From SHWC01 sp945902735 (GTDB lineage: Bacteria; Pseudomonadota; Alphaproteobacteria; UBA828), in the NCBI GenBank assembly GCA_945902735.1, contig CAMDNF010000007.1:1-48787 (forward strand): a stretch of DNA of 48,787 nt, given 5' to 3'. Under the pieces are notes generated by a model. It saw nothing but the letters and a program-made list of their open reading frames with translations, made no database searches and was not told the DNA's origin. Each line of letters opens with the position of its first letter. The first letter of the stretch is position 1. Both the position numbers and the translations under genes were made by a program. Shown piece by piece: positions 1 to 8,798 of the stretch.

Positions 1-125
1 GTTAGCATCAGAATCATGCACGCGATCAGCGGCCTACGCCACATCCGCCAACCCAAAATCACCCTCGTCATGAATAAGACGGGTTAGTAACTCAAAGAGT
101 AAATTGGTAAATCTAAGAATCGGGC

Positions 126-153
126 TTGCCTATAAGACAGACTTGATTATAAG
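126..153 (+). promoter_or_regulatory. candidate mucR promoter
   Basis: TTGCCT at 126-131 and TATAAG at 148-153 are separated by 16 nt in an AT-rich stretch and lie about 70 nt before the mucR start. The spacing and the -10 box are reasonable and the -35 box is weak. MucR proteins commonly bind AT-rich DNA in front of their own gene, so autoregulation is possible, but no operator is visible by eye. Confidence 0.35.
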
Positions 154-219
154 AGCCGCCAGACCAAGCGTTACACAGTCACCTGAATAATCCAACGTAT
201 TACGGGAGAGCCCGCTGCA

Positions 220-639
220 ATGAATGACAAATCAAACTCAATCGACCTGCTGAATCTTACGGCCGAAATTGTTGCCTCGCACGTTTCCCACAATCCCGTG
301 CCGATGGATGATCTGCCGCAGCTGATTCGGCAGGTTTACGCCTCGCTTGCCGGTGTTTCCGATAGCTCAAGCGGCAGGGCGGGTGAGCGGCCCGAGCCGG
401 CGGTTCCCATCAAGAAGTCGGTGACGCCCGATTATGTCGTTTGTCTTGAAGACGGCAAGAAGCTCAAAATGCTGAAGCGCCATTTGATGACATCGTACAA
501 ATTGACGCCGGATCAATATCGGATGCGTTGGGGCTTGCCCCCGGATTATCCGATGGTGGCACCAAATTATGCATCGCAGCGAAGCGCGCTTGCCAAGAAA
601 ATCGGTCTGGGGACAAAACGTCGCCGTCGCCGGGTCTAA
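220..639 (+). CDS. mucR: Ros/MucR-family transcriptional regulator
   Basis: This 139-aa protein matches the MucR/Ros family of alphaproteobacterial nucleoid-like repressors that control exopolysaccharide, motility and cell-cycle genes. The N-terminal half carries the family oligomerisation segment (HNPVP near residue 24, then DLPQLI). The C-terminal half carries the single zinc-finger-like DNA-binding domain, starting at VCLEDG (C75, D78) and H88, followed by LTPDQYRMRWGLP and DYPMVAPNYA. The tail is strongly basic (KRRRRRV). In rhizobial MucR the sequence after the first ligand His is RTHY; here it is MTSY, so the usual fourth ligand is Ser92. Zinc-independent MucR homologues are known, so loss of function should not be assumed. 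A GGGAG ribosome site lies at 204-208. The assignment to the family is firm; the regulon is unknown. Confidence 0.93.
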   Translation: MNDKSNSIDLLNLTAEIVASHVSHNPVPMDDLPQLIRQVYASLAGVSDSSSGRAGERPEPAVPIKKSVTPDYVVCLEDGKKLKMLKRHLMTSYKLTPDQYRMRWGLPPDYPMVAPNYASQRSALAKKIGLGTKRRRRRV

Positions 640-776
640 ACCCGCTCTATCGGGCGGCTTGCCCTATAACTAGCACCGTAGAAATTCCCGAGCGGCGCGC
701 TATTCTATTTCAACGAAGGCGCCATGGGGAAAGCCAGGCGATCGGATCTTGACGCTGGTCGCGACGGGATAATGGG

Positions 777-1223
777 ATGAAGCCGATCGATCTCGAGCAG
801 CGGTGTGTCGAGCTTGGTCTGAAGATGACGGAGCAGCGGCGAATTATTGCCCGTGTGCTGACGGAATCTTCGGACCATCCCGACGTTGAGGAACTTCACG
901 AGAGGGCCGCGGCGGTTGATCCGGGCATTAGTTTGGCGACCGTTTATCGAACGCTGCGACTGTTCGAGGAGATTAATCTGCTTGAGCGACATGATTTTCG
1001 AGGCGGTCGTGCGCGCTATGAGCAGATTCCCAGTGAACACCACGATCATCTGATCGATCTTGAGAATGGCCACGTGATCGAGTTTCAGAATTCCGAAATC
1101 GAGGCTATGCAGCGCGCTGTTGCGGAGCGTTTAGGTTATAAGTTGATCGACCACCGGCTTGAGCTCTATGCGGTACCGTTGAACTCAAAAAAGGTGCGAA
1201 AAAATCCAAAAACAGGGAGTTAA
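777..1223 (+). CDS. fur: Fur-family metalloregulator, Fur/Mur type
   Basis: A 148-aa ferric-uptake-regulator family repressor. The winged helix lies at about residues 15-80, with ISLATVYRTLRLFEE as the recognition region. The metal-sensing dimerisation domain follows, with HHDH at 88-91 and H126. The enterobacterial pattern HLxCLxCG is HLIDLENG here, so both structural-zinc cysteines are replaced (D94, N97). That is typical of alphaproteobacterial Fur/Mur proteins, which often respond to manganese. It is the first of two Fur-superfamily genes in the window; the other, near 22.5 kb, is Irr-like. It lies between mucR and olsB without an obvious shared transcript. The family is certain; iron versus manganese specificity is inferred. 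Confidence 0.92.
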   Translation: MKPIDLEQRCVELGLKMTEQRRIIARVLTESSDHPDVEELHERAAAVDPGISLATVYRTLRLFEEINLLERHDFRGGRARYEQIPSEHHDHLIDLENGHVIEFQNSEIEAMQRAVAERLGYKLIDHRLELYAVPLNSKKVRKNPKTGS

Positions 1224-1295
1224 CGCTCCAATACGGCGTTGGCGCCTCGATAGGCGCGGATCGGTAAAAAAGGAACGATGCTTTCGGAGAATTTC

Positions 1296-2096
1296 ATGAC
1301 CGGCATCCGGGCTGGGAGCCTGGAAGTTCGGCTGGCGCGCTCCGAGGCGGAAATCGAAGCCGCCCAGGCGCTGCGCTATAGAGTCTTCTACGACGAAATG
1401 CACGCCACGCCCTCGCCGGAGATGGCGGCGGTGCGGCGCGATTTCGATCGTTTTGACGCCTATTTCGATCACCTCCTGGTGGTCGATCACGACCGGGGCG
1501 ATGGGCCTGAGGGCATCGTCGGTACCTATAGGCTATTGCGCCGCTCCGTCGCGGAACGCCATGGCGGCTTTTATTCGGTATCGGAATACGATATCGGCCC
1601 GCTCTTGGCGCCGCCCGGCGAAATCCTGGAATTAGGGCGCAGTTGCGTCGATGCGGCGTATCGGACCGGCGCGACGATGCAGCTCCTCTGGCGTGGCAAT
1701 GCCGCCTATGTCCTCCACTTCAACATCACCTTGATGTTCGGCTGCGCGAGCCTGCATGGCAGCGATCCGAAGGCCTTCGCGCTACCGCTCTCCTATCTCT
1801 ACCATTATCATTTGGCGCCGCCCGAACTGCGCATGCGCGCATTGCCAGAGCATTATGAGAGCATGGACCTGATCCCAAAGGATGAGATCGACGTGAAGCA
1901 GGCGATGCGCGAGGTCCCGCCGTTGATCAAGGGCTATCTCAGGCTCGGCGGCTATGTTGGCGATGGCGCGGTGATCGATCGCCAGTGGAACAGCGTCGAT
2001 GTTGGCATCGTGGTCAAGACCGATCGGGTGACCCAGCGTTATCGCGAGCGTCTGGCCACAGAACCGAGTGTGCTGGAGGGGTCGTCCGTGCCGTGA
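1296..2096 (+). CDS. olsB: L-ornithine N(alpha)-acyltransferase OlsB
   Basis: A GNAT-fold acyltransferase of the hemolysin-like N-acyltransferase family, which transfers a 3-hydroxyacyl chain from ACP to ornithine to make lyso-ornithine lipid at the inner membrane. Family landmarks include ALRYRVFYDEM near the N-terminus, the acyl-donor region EGIVGTYRLL, GFYSVSEYDI, ELGRSCVDAAYR and the C-terminal PPLIKGYLRLGGYVGDGAVID. I chose ATG 1296 because GGAGA at 1286-1290 lies 5 nt upstream; ATG 1278 is an alternative with a closer AAGGA. The next gene, a PlsC-type O-acyltransferase, overlaps the stop codon, which is the classic olsB-olsA arrangement and supports the assignment. It gives the cell a phosphorus-free membrane lipid, often phosphate-regulated, though I see no Pho box. 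Confidence 0.9.
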   Translation: MTGIRAGSLEVRLARSEAEIEAAQALRYRVFYDEMHATPSPEMAAVRRDFDRFDAYFDHLLVVDHDRGDGPEGIVGTYRLLRRSVAERHGGFYSVSEYDIGPLLAPPGEILELGRSCVDAAYRTGATMQLLWRGNAAYVLHFNITLMFGCASLHGSDPKAFALPLSYLYHYHLAPPELRMRALPEHYESMDLIPKDEIDVKQAMREVPPLIKGYLRLGGYVGDGAVIDRQWNSVDVGIVVKTDRVTQRYRERLATEPSVLEGSSVP

Positions 2097-3058
2097 TCGC
2101 GGTCTGGCGGTTATTTGGTTTGTTCAGTTGGATCGCTCTTTGCGCGCCATTCCAAACGGTCTTGCTGTGGCTCAAGGCGCCGTTCGCCAAGCGATTGCCT
2201 CATATTTTTCATCGGGTCGCTTGCCGCATCCTCGGCCTTGATGTGCAGTTATGGGGGGAGCGCTCGCGCGACCGACCGACACTCTTTATCTGCAATCACA
2301 CGTCCTATTTCGACATTATCGCGCTGGGCGGCGTGTTACCGGGCTCGTTCATCGCCAAGATCGAGGTCAGAGGTTGGCCACTCTTCGGCTTTATGGCGCG
2401 CTTGCAACGCACCGTGTTTGTCGAGCGCCGGCGCGATGCAACCGCGAAACACCGCGATGAAATGATCGAGCGCCTGGAGGCGGGCGATAGTCTCGTTCTG
2501 TTCCCCGAAGGAACCAGCAATGACGGCAATCGAGTTTTGCCGTTCAAGAGCGCCTTCTTTGGCGTTGCCGAAAAACCAATTGGCGGGCGGCCGCTCACCG
2601 TGCAGCCGGTCTCGATCTCCTATACTCGGCTGAACGGCATTCCGATGGGGCGGCGCTATCGGCCTTTTTATGCCTGGTATGGCGATATGGACCTGGCGAG
2701 CCATTTATTCGAAATGGCGGGGCTCGGGCGCGCTACGGTCGTGGTCGAATGCCACCAGCCAGTAACCATCGAACAATTCAAGAACAGAAAAGAATTGGCG
2801 GCCCATTGCGAGCGGGTGATCTCGGAGGGCGTTTCAAAGGCGATCAGCGGTCGGCTCGAAGGCCGGGCGATCCGCGGTCGCGGCATACGCCGCTTGGCGG
2901 CCGCGGCACGGCGGCGCGCGCGCGCCTCGACCGGTGGCTTGCTTGACAGGATGGGAAGTGCGGTGGGTAATGTTCCATTGCGCGGGCCGAGCGATGAACG
3001 CCGCGCCACGCTGGCCGAGAATGCGCCGCCGAGCTCGAGCGAGTCCGGCAGGGGATAA
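2093..3058 (+). CDS. olsA: lyso-ornithine lipid / 1-acylglycerol-3-phosphate O-acyltransferase
   Basis: A 321-aa PlsC-superfamily acyltransferase. It has a hydrophobic N-terminal anchor (about residues 8-28), the catalytic HxxxxD motif NHTSYFD (H69, D74), the acceptor-binding region around residues 105-113 and FPEGT at 137-141. Directly downstream of olsB it is most likely OlsA, which O-acylates lyso-ornithine lipid; a dual or pure PlsC role is possible. The start is GTG 2093, overlapping the olsB stop by 4 nt, with GGAGGGG at 2075-2081 as the ribosome site. Open frame upstream of 2093 merely overlaps olsB. The C-terminal roughly 60 residues are Arg/Ala/Ser-rich and low in complexity (around RRLAAAARRRAR), an extension beyond the catalytic fold that may touch the membrane. 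Confidence 0.85.
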   Translation: MIAVWRLFGLFSWIALCAPFQTVLLWLKAPFAKRLPHIFHRVACRILGLDVQLWGERSRDRPTLFICNHTSYFDIIALGGVLPGSFIAKIEVRGWPLFGFMARLQRTVFVERRRDATAKHRDEMIERLEAGDSLVLFPEGTSNDGNRVLPFKSAFFGVAEKPIGGRPLTVQPVSISYTRLNGIPMGRRYRPFYAWYGDMDLASHLFEMAGLGRATVVVECHQPVTIEQFKNRKELAAHCERVISEGVSKAISGRLEGRAIRGRGIRRLAAAARRRARASTGGLLDRMGSAVGNVPLRGPSDERRATLAENAPPSSSESGRG

Positions 3059-3060
3059 AG

Positions 3061-4446
3061 TTGCCGAAGCGTCTCTACGTCAAGACCTATGGTTGCCAGA
3101 TGAATGTCTATGACTCCGCCCGCATGGCGGAGGCGCTGGCGCCGATCGGGTTCGTGCCCGTGGCCGAACCCGATGCGGCCGACATGGTCATTCTTAATAC
3201 CTGCCACATTCGCGAAAAGGCGGCCGAGAAGGTTTATTCCGAGCTTGGTCGCTTGGCGCTCTTGAAGCGCGGGCGCGCGGCGGAAGGGCATCGTCTCATG
3301 ATCGCGGTCGCGGGCTGTGTGGCTCAGGCCGAGGGCGAGGAGGTGATGCGACGGGCGCCGTCGGTCGACATGGTGCTGGGCCCCCAAGCGTATCACCGGC
3401 TGCCTGAGATGGTGGCGAAGGTCGTGCGCAATTCGGGCGGCGTGATCGAGACCGAGTTTCCGCCCGAATCAAAGTTCGACCATTTGCCCGACGAAACGCT
3501 GGTCGATATCGACGGTCGCGGCGTTTCTTCGTTCCTGACCATTCAAGAAGGCTGCGATCGGTTTTGTACCTTTTGCGTCGTGCCCTATACGCGGGGTGCG
3601 GAAAGCTCGCGCCCCGTTGGCGCGATCGAGGCCGAGGCGCGCCGGCTGGTTGCGCTCGGCGCGCGCGAGCTCACGCTGCTCGGCCAGAATGTCAACGCCT
3701 ATCACGGGCTCGATGAGGCGGGCACAGCCACGTCACTCGCCGATTTGATGCGGCGGCTGGCTGATGTCGACGGTCTTTGGCGGTTGCGCTATATGACATC
3801 GCATCCGCTCGACATGACCGACGATTTGATTGCCGCGCACCGCGACAACGATGCGGTGATGCCGTTTTTGCATTTGCCGGTGCAATCCGGCTCCGACCGC
3901 ATCCTTGACGCGATGAACCGTCGGCACAGCGCCGATGATTATCGCCGCCTGATCGATCGCATGCGTGCCGCGCGGCCTGACATCGCGCTGTCGAGCGATT
4001 TCATCATCGGCTATCCGGGCGAAACCGAAAAAGATTTTGCCGCGACGCTCGCCTTGATCGATGAAATCGGCTTCGCCCAGGCCTATTCGTTCAACTATAG
4101 CCCGCGACCCGGCACGCCGGCCGCCATGTTGCCCAATCAAGTGCCGGACGCCGTTAAGCGCGATCGCCTCGCGCAGGTGAACGCCAAATTGAACGCGCAG
4201 ATGTTGGCGTTCAACCGCGCGCTCGAAGGGCGTCGCATGGCGGTATTGTTCGAGCGCCCGGGTCGGCGGGCGGGCCACTTGGTCGGGCGCACGCCCTATG
4301 GCCCGTGGGCTCATGTCGAAGCCCCCGGAGCCATGATTGGCACCGTGGCCGAGGTGGAAATCGAGAACGCCGCGCTGAACAGTTTGACCGGGCGCCTCGC
4401 CGCCAAAACAGCCATGGCGGCGCATTACGCCGATGCCCGCGCATGA
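3061..4446 (+). CDS. miaB: tRNA-2-methylthio-N6-dimethylallyladenosine synthase MiaB
   Basis: A 461-aa radical-SAM methylthiotransferase that adds a methylthio group to i6A37 of tRNAs. The N-terminal UPF0004 domain supplies the auxiliary 4Fe-4S ligands C12, C48 and C86. The radical-SAM motif CDRFCTFC supplies C165, C169 and C172. The C-terminal segment around GRRMAVLFERPGR, with HLVGRTPYGPWAHVEAPG, is the TRAM RNA-binding domain. The start is TTG 3061, two nt after the olsA stop and preceded by an AGGGG-type site; the protein begins exactly where MiaB proteins normally do (KRLYVKTYGCQMN). It leads the miaB-phoH-ybeY-corC-lnt cluster that is conserved in many proteobacteria. All catalytic cysteines are present. 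Confidence 0.97.
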   Translation: MPKRLYVKTYGCQMNVYDSARMAEALAPIGFVPVAEPDAADMVILNTCHIREKAAEKVYSELGRLALLKRGRAAEGHRLMIAVAGCVAQAEGEEVMRRAPSVDMVLGPQAYHRLPEMVAKVVRNSGGVIETEFPPESKFDHLPDETLVDIDGRGVSSFLTIQEGCDRFCTFCVVPYTRGAESSRPVGAIEAEARRLVALGARELTLLGQNVNAYHGLDEAGTATSLADLMRRLADVDGLWRLRYMTSHPLDMTDDLIAAHRDNDAVMPFLHLPVQSGSDRILDAMNRRHSADDYRRLIDRMRAARPDIALSSDFIIGYPGETEKDFAATLALIDEIGFAQAYSFNYSPRPGTPAAMLPNQVPDAVKRDRLAQVNAKLNAQMLAFNRALEGRRMAVLFERPGRRAGHLVGRTPYGPWAHVEAPGAMIGTVAEVEIENAALNSLTGRLAAKTAMAAHYADARA

Positions 4447-5495
4447 AGCGCAAACAACCGGATCGCGCCAAGACCGAATCAACGCTCCTGCGATTCCGCG
4501 ATAACGGTTTGTTGCCGGCATTATTCGGCGCGCATGACCGTCATCTCGCGCGGATCGAACAGGCGCTTGATGTCGTGGTCGGCTCGCGCGGCAATGAAGT
4601 GGCCATCGATGGTCCGGCCGAGCAGGTCGGCACGGCAAAGCGGGTGTTGAGTTCGCTCTATGATCGCCTGGCGGAGGGCGGCAGCATTGGTGCGGCCGAG
4701 GTTGACGCCGCGCTCCGATTGGCCGGCGTTTCATTGCCAGGCGAGTTGAAGAGCCGGGCGCGGGCCACTGTGGCACCGGTGAACGAAGATAGCGTCGCGG
4801 TGATCGAAACGCGCAAACGTTCGATCAGAACGCGCTCCGTCGCTCAGGCGCACTATGTCGAGGCGATGCGCGATCACGAATTGGTCTTCGGCCTCGGACC
4901 GGCGGGCACGGGCAAAACCTATCTTGCGGTCGCGGTCGCGGTTTCGATGTATTTGTCGGGGCAGGTTGATCGCATCGTGCTCTCGCGCCCGGCGGTTGAG
5001 GCGGGCGAACGCCTCGGCTTTTTGCCGGGCGACATCAGGGATAAAATCGATCCCTATCTCAGGCCGCTCTATGATGCGCTCTACGACATGATGCCGGCCG
5101 ATGCGGTGGAAAAGCGGATCGAGGCGCGCGACATCGAAATCGCGCCGCTCGCCTTCATGCGCGGACGCACGCTGGCCAACGCGTTCATCATTCTCGATGA
5201 GGCGCAGAACACGACGCCCGTGCAGATGAAAATGTTTCTAACCCGCATGGGGGAGAACGCTCGCATGGTCGTGACGGGTGATCTATCGCAAGTCGATTTG
5301 CCGGCAGGTGCCAATTCAGGTCTGAAGGACGCGCTGATGACGCTCAAGGGCATGCCGGGCGCGGCCTTTACAGAATTTACTGATGCCGATGTGGTGCGAA
5401 ATCCAATGGTCACGCGGATCGTTCGTGCCTATCAGGCGCGGGAGCGTGCCGCGGCGGCGAACGGTGACGCGCCAAAGCGCCGCGGTCGGCCGTGA
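4443..5495 (+). CDS. phoH: PhoH-like (YbeZ) ATPase
   Basis: A 350-aa PhoH-family P-loop ATPase. The first roughly 130 residues form the KH-like/PhoH N-terminal part. GPAGTGKT at 152-159 is the Walker A motif and FIILDEAQN is the Walker B motif, with VVTGDLSQVDLP as the sensor region. In E. coli the homologue YbeZ interacts with YbeY and is linked to RNA metabolism and ribosome maturation; its exact biochemical role is not settled. The start ATG 4443 overlaps the miaB stop (ATGA), which indicates translational coupling; open frame upstream of it lies inside miaB. ybeY follows 3 nt after the stop. The motifs are complete. Confidence 0.95.
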   Translation: MKRKQPDRAKTESTLLRFRDNGLLPALFGAHDRHLARIEQALDVVVGSRGNEVAIDGPAEQVGTAKRVLSSLYDRLAEGGSIGAAEVDAALRLAGVSLPGELKSRARATVAPVNEDSVAVIETRKRSIRTRSVAQAHYVEAMRDHELVFGLGPAGTGKTYLAVAVAVSMYLSGQVDRIVLSRPAVEAGERLGFLPGDIRDKIDPYLRPLYDALYDMMPADAVEKRIEARDIEIAPLAFMRGRTLANAFIILDEAQNTTPVQMKMFLTRMGENARMVVTGDLSQVDLPAGANSGLKDALMTLKGMPGAAFTEFTDADVVRNPMVTRIVRAYQARERAAAANGDAPKRRGRP

Positions 5496-5498
5496 GCC

Positions 5499-6104
5499 AT
5501 GTCGGCGAAACGACCCACAAAGCGGAAGCCACGTCGCGGCACGGAAGAAATGCACGGTATTAGAATTGAATCGCAGGTCAATCATGCCGCTTGGCGGCGC
5601 GCTTTGCCCGATTTAACGCGACGCGCCAATAAGGCGGTCAAGGCCGCCCTAAATGTGGCGGCGGACGTGCCAGAAGAGGCCGACGCGGAAATGGCGCTCG
5701 TGTTTGTCGATGACGCGGCGTCGCGCACGCTCAACCGGGACTGGCGCGGCACCGATAAACCGACCAACGTGCTGGCCTTTGCCGCCCAGGAAACCAAGGG
5801 CAAGGCCGAACGGGCGGCCGCGATCGAGGGGGGGGCCTTGCTGCTCGGCGATGTGGTCCTGGCCTATGAAACCATTGCCGGCGAGGCTAAAGCGGGCGGT
5901 GTGGCGCTTGGCGACCACGCCAGCCATTTAATCGTGCACGGCGTTCTTCATCTTCTCGGCTATGATCATCAGCGCCCGCGCGAGGCGCGGGTCATGGAGA
6001 CGTTAGAAGTGCGGGCGCTGGCAACGCTTGGCATTGCCAACCCTTATGAGGCGACGCCTCAAAAGGCTCGCATAATGCGAGCCAGGCGCGAGATGGAGCG
6101 ATGA
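5499..6104 (+). CDS. ybeY: endoribonuclease / rRNA maturation factor YbeY
   Basis: A UPF0054 metalloprotein required for 16S rRNA 3' maturation and ribosome quality control. The signature is HGVLHLLGYDH with H147, H151 and H157 (H-x3-H-x5-H), the zinc ligands. The preceding DWRGTDKPTNVLAF is the family substrate-groove segment. With the ATG at 5499 the protein has 201 residues and a basic N-terminal extension (KRPTKRKPRR). ATG 5550 is an in-frame alternative preceded by GGAAG and would start at HGIRIESQ, closer to the usual family length. The gene ends in an ATGA overlap with corC. The function is well supported by motif and context; the start is uncertain. Confidence 0.94.
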   Translation: MSAKRPTKRKPRRGTEEMHGIRIESQVNHAAWRRALPDLTRRANKAVKAALNVAADVPEEADAEMALVFVDDAASRTLNRDWRGTDKPTNVLAFAAQETKGKAERAAAIEGGALLLGDVVLAYETIAGEAKAGGVALGDHASHLIVHGVLHLLGYDHQRPREARVMETLEVRALATLGIANPYEATPQKARIMRARREMER

Positions 6105-7009
6105 GCGACACCGGCGGACGACAATCGAACGAAAATGAGCGCGATGAATCCGCGCTCTCACGCACCATCGGCTCGTTATTTAGAGCGGTCGGCATTGGGC
6201 GTGAGGAAAGCACCAATTGGCGCGAGGCACTTAAAGAGGTTATCGCGGAAGAAGACGACATCGCGGAGAACATCAACCCGGAAGAGCGCCGCCTTCTGCT
6301 TCGGTTGATTCGGTTCTCGGGCAGAACCGTCGAAGAGGCCATGGTGCCGCGGCCAGATATTATCGGGCTCGATGAAAGCTCGTCGCTTGACGAAGTATTG
6401 GCCACCATCCGTGCGCATGGCCACACCCGCATTCCCGTTTATCGCGGTTCGCTCGATGAGGTCGTCGGCATGGTTCATATGCGCGACGTCACGACCTTTT
6501 GGGGGAGCGACCGGAATTTCGTGCTGAAAGACGTGGTGCGCAAGATTTTGTTCGTGCCGTCCTCGATGCCGGCGATTCGATTGCTTGCACAGATGCGCGC
6601 CACGTGCACGCATATGGCGATCGTGGTCGATGAATATGGCGGCACCGATGGTTTGGTCACGATCACCGATTTGGTCGAGGAGATCGTCGGTTCGATCGAA
6701 GACGAGCATGATGAAGTAACGGCGCCTCAATTGATTCAACAGGACGATGGCAGTGTCGATGCGGATGCGCGCGCAAGTTTGGAAGCGCTCGAAGAAAAGC
6801 TAGGCATTACGTTGAACGGGAACGAGGCGGACGAAGACATCGAAACGGTCGGCGGCTTGGTCACCGATCTGGCTGGCCGCGTGCCACGGCGCGGTGAGCG
6901 CTTCACTCATCCGAGCGGATTCATTTTCGAAGTGTTGGATGCGGACCCCAGGCGCGTTAAGCGGCTGCGTATCCGTCGCGACGATTCCATAGGGCCGATC
7001 ATCGCGTGA
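6101..7009 (+). CDS. corC: CBS-domain CorC/TlyC-type protein
   Basis: A 302-aa soluble CorC/HlyC-family protein. Two tandem CBS domains (about residues 65-190, with EAMVPRPDIIGLDE and VDEYGGTDGLVTITDLVEEIVG) are followed by the C-terminal CorC_HlyC (FAD-PCMH-like) domain around EDIETVGGLVTDLAGRVP. The family is linked to magnesium/cobalt efflux or ion tolerance. This version has no DUF21 membrane domain, as in E. coli CorC. Its position between ybeY and lnt is the conserved proteobacterial order. It starts in a 4-nt overlap with ybeY and ends in a 4-nt overlap with lnt, so the three genes are probably translationally coupled. The substrate or partner is not shown by sequence. Confidence 0.93.
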   Translation: MSDTGGRQSNENERDESALSRTIGSLFRAVGIGREESTNWREALKEVIAEEDDIAENINPEERRLLLRLIRFSGRTVEEAMVPRPDIIGLDESSSLDEVLATIRAHGHTRIPVYRGSLDEVVGMVHMRDVTTFWGSDRNFVLKDVVRKILFVPSSMPAIRLLAQMRATCTHMAIVVDEYGGTDGLVTITDLVEEIVGSIEDEHDEVTAPQLIQQDDGSVDADARASLEALEEKLGITLNGNEADEDIETVGGLVTDLAGRVPRRGERFTHPSGFIFEVLDADPRRVKRLRIRRDDSIGPIIA

Positions 7010-8619
7010 GACTGACGGCCGCGCTCGCGCGCCTTATCCCCGATCTCGCGGCATTGGCGCGGTTGGTTGGCGCGTTGCGTGGCTGGCGGCGTATCGCTTC
7101 GGCGTTCGGGCTTGGCGTCGCCTTGGCCGCGACACTGCCGCCGGTTCATGCTCTGCCTCTTTTCCCGGTCGCATTCGCCGGCTTGATTTGGTTGATCGGC
7201 GGCGCGCGCTCGCCGTTCTCGGCCTTTGCCACCGGGTTTTGGTTCGGCCTCGGGTTTTTTCTGGCGGGGCTCTATTGGCTCGGCTTTGCGCTCATGACCG
7301 ACGCCGATCGTTATGGCTGGTTGGTCGCGCCGGCGGTGATCGGTGTCGCCGCCGGGCTCGCGTTGTTTCATGCGTTCGGCGCGCTGCTGCTCTATTGGCT
7401 GAGGCTCGATGGCCTCTGGCGCGTGGTCGCTTTTGCCGTGATTTGGAGCGGGCTCGAATGGCTGCGCGGCCACATTTTGACCGGCTTCCCATGGAATTTG
7501 GCGGGCTCGGCCTTTGCGTTGTCAGACGCCATGATCCAATTGAGCGCGTTGCTTGGCGCCTACGGCTTGAGTCTGGTCGTGGTGTTTGCCGGCGCGCTCG
7601 TGGCGTTGCTGGGCGAGAGCGCGCCCGCCCGTCGACGCTTGGCGATCCCCGCAATGTTGGCGATCCTTATCGCGGTTTGGCTCGGCGGCACGGTGCGTCT
7701 CGCCATGGCGCCCCTGGCGGAGGCGAGTCCCGATGCGCCATGGCTCCGCATCGTGCAGCCCAACATCGCCCAGAGCGTCAAATGGCGCGATGACAAGCGC
7801 GCCGATATCGTCGCGCATCACCTGACATTGACCATGCAGCCGAGCGCGCGGCCGCTCGATATGGTGATCTGGCCCGAGGCGGCAATTCCCTTCGTGGTCG
7901 ATGAAGACCCTGCCGTATTGACCTATTTGTCGGAGCGCTTGCCGGCGGATTCGGTGCTGATCACCGGGGCCCCGCGCCGGGCCGAGGATGAGGCCGGGGT
8001 CTACAGGGTATGGAACAGTCTCCAGGCGATCACCGCCGATGGCCGTTTGATCGCGACCTATGACAAGCACCATCTCGTGCCGTTTGGCGAATATGTGCCG
8101 CTGCGCGATTTGCTCGGCCTCAACAAGCTCACCCCGGGCGCGCTAGATTTTAGCGCGGGTGCTGGACCGCAGACGCTGACGCTCGGCAATCTGCCGCCCT
8201 TCTCGCCAAGCATTTGTTATGAAGCCATCTTTCCTGGTGGCGTTGTGGCGGCCGAAGGGCCGCGCCCGGCCTGGCTTCTCAACCTCACCAATGATGGCTG
8301 GTTTGGCGTTTCCTCGGGGCCGTATCAGCATTTGGCGAGCGCCCGGTTGCGCGCGGTTGAGCAGGGTCTGCCCTTGGTGCGTGCCGCCAACACCGGCATT
8401 TCCGCCGTGATCGACCCCTATGGCCGGGTGCTTCAAAGGCTTTCGCTCGGCGCCGAAGGCGTGATCGATGCCGCGCTCCCTGCGCCGGCCCTCAACGCGC
8501 CGCCTTTTGCGCGGGTTGGTGGAAGGCCGGTCTCGATCATATTGATCCTCGGCGCCGGGATAGTAATGATTCGGTGTATTAGTTACCGTGTAGAGACGAA
8601 ACCCATGACATTTCTATGA
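7006..8619 (+). CDS. lnt: apolipoprotein N-acyltransferase Lnt
   Basis: A 537-aa inner-membrane enzyme that N-acylates the lipid-modified cysteine of lipoproteins. Six or more hydrophobic segments occupy residues 30-230, followed by a nitrilase-fold periplasmic domain and a last membrane segment near 500-520. The catalytic triad is visible as E291 (WPEAAIPF), K354 (YDKHHLVPFGEYVP) and C404 (SICYEAIFP). The GTG start at 7006 overlaps the corC stop by 4 nt. It closes the olsA-lnt run of overlapping genes; an AT-rich gap follows before the XRE gene. Length and motifs are normal for the family. Confidence 0.96.
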   Translation: MRLTAALARLIPDLAALARLVGALRGWRRIASAFGLGVALAATLPPVHALPLFPVAFAGLIWLIGGARSPFSAFATGFWFGLGFFLAGLYWLGFALMTDADRYGWLVAPAVIGVAAGLALFHAFGALLLYWLRLDGLWRVVAFAVIWSGLEWLRGHILTGFPWNLAGSAFALSDAMIQLSALLGAYGLSLVVVFAGALVALLGESAPARRRLAIPAMLAILIAVWLGGTVRLAMAPLAEASPDAPWLRIVQPNIAQSVKWRDDKRADIVAHHLTLTMQPSARPLDMVIWPEAAIPFVVDEDPAVLTYLSERLPADSVLITGAPRRAEDEAGVYRVWNSLQAITADGRLIATYDKHHLVPFGEYVPLRDLLGLNKLTPGALDFSAGAGPQTLTLGNLPPFSPSICYEAIFPGGVVAAEGPRPAWLLNLTNDGWFGVSSGPYQHLASARLRAVEQGLPLVRAANTGISAVIDPYGRVLQRLSLGAEGVIDAALPAPALNAPPFARVGGRPVSIILILGAGIVMIRCISYRVETKPMTFL

Positions 8620-8798
8620 CCGGAACAAATAATTTTCGTTGAGAATTTTGATTTTTAAATTTGTATGGAATGTTGATTGCGCCGCGCCTGCGGGGCTGCT
8701 AATCGGGATTTGATTTAGGACTCCTTCCGGCCCGGCGGGGGAATGTTGAGGTGATTTGTTGCGTTGTCTGGCGATCAGCCGGATGAGCTTGAGGGACG

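Noticed and set aside
3733..4776. Long open frame on the minus strand opposite miaB and phoH
   Set aside because: It lies antisense to two well-recognised genes, has an Arg/His/Pro-rich composition typical of GC-rich shadow frames and no family resemblance.
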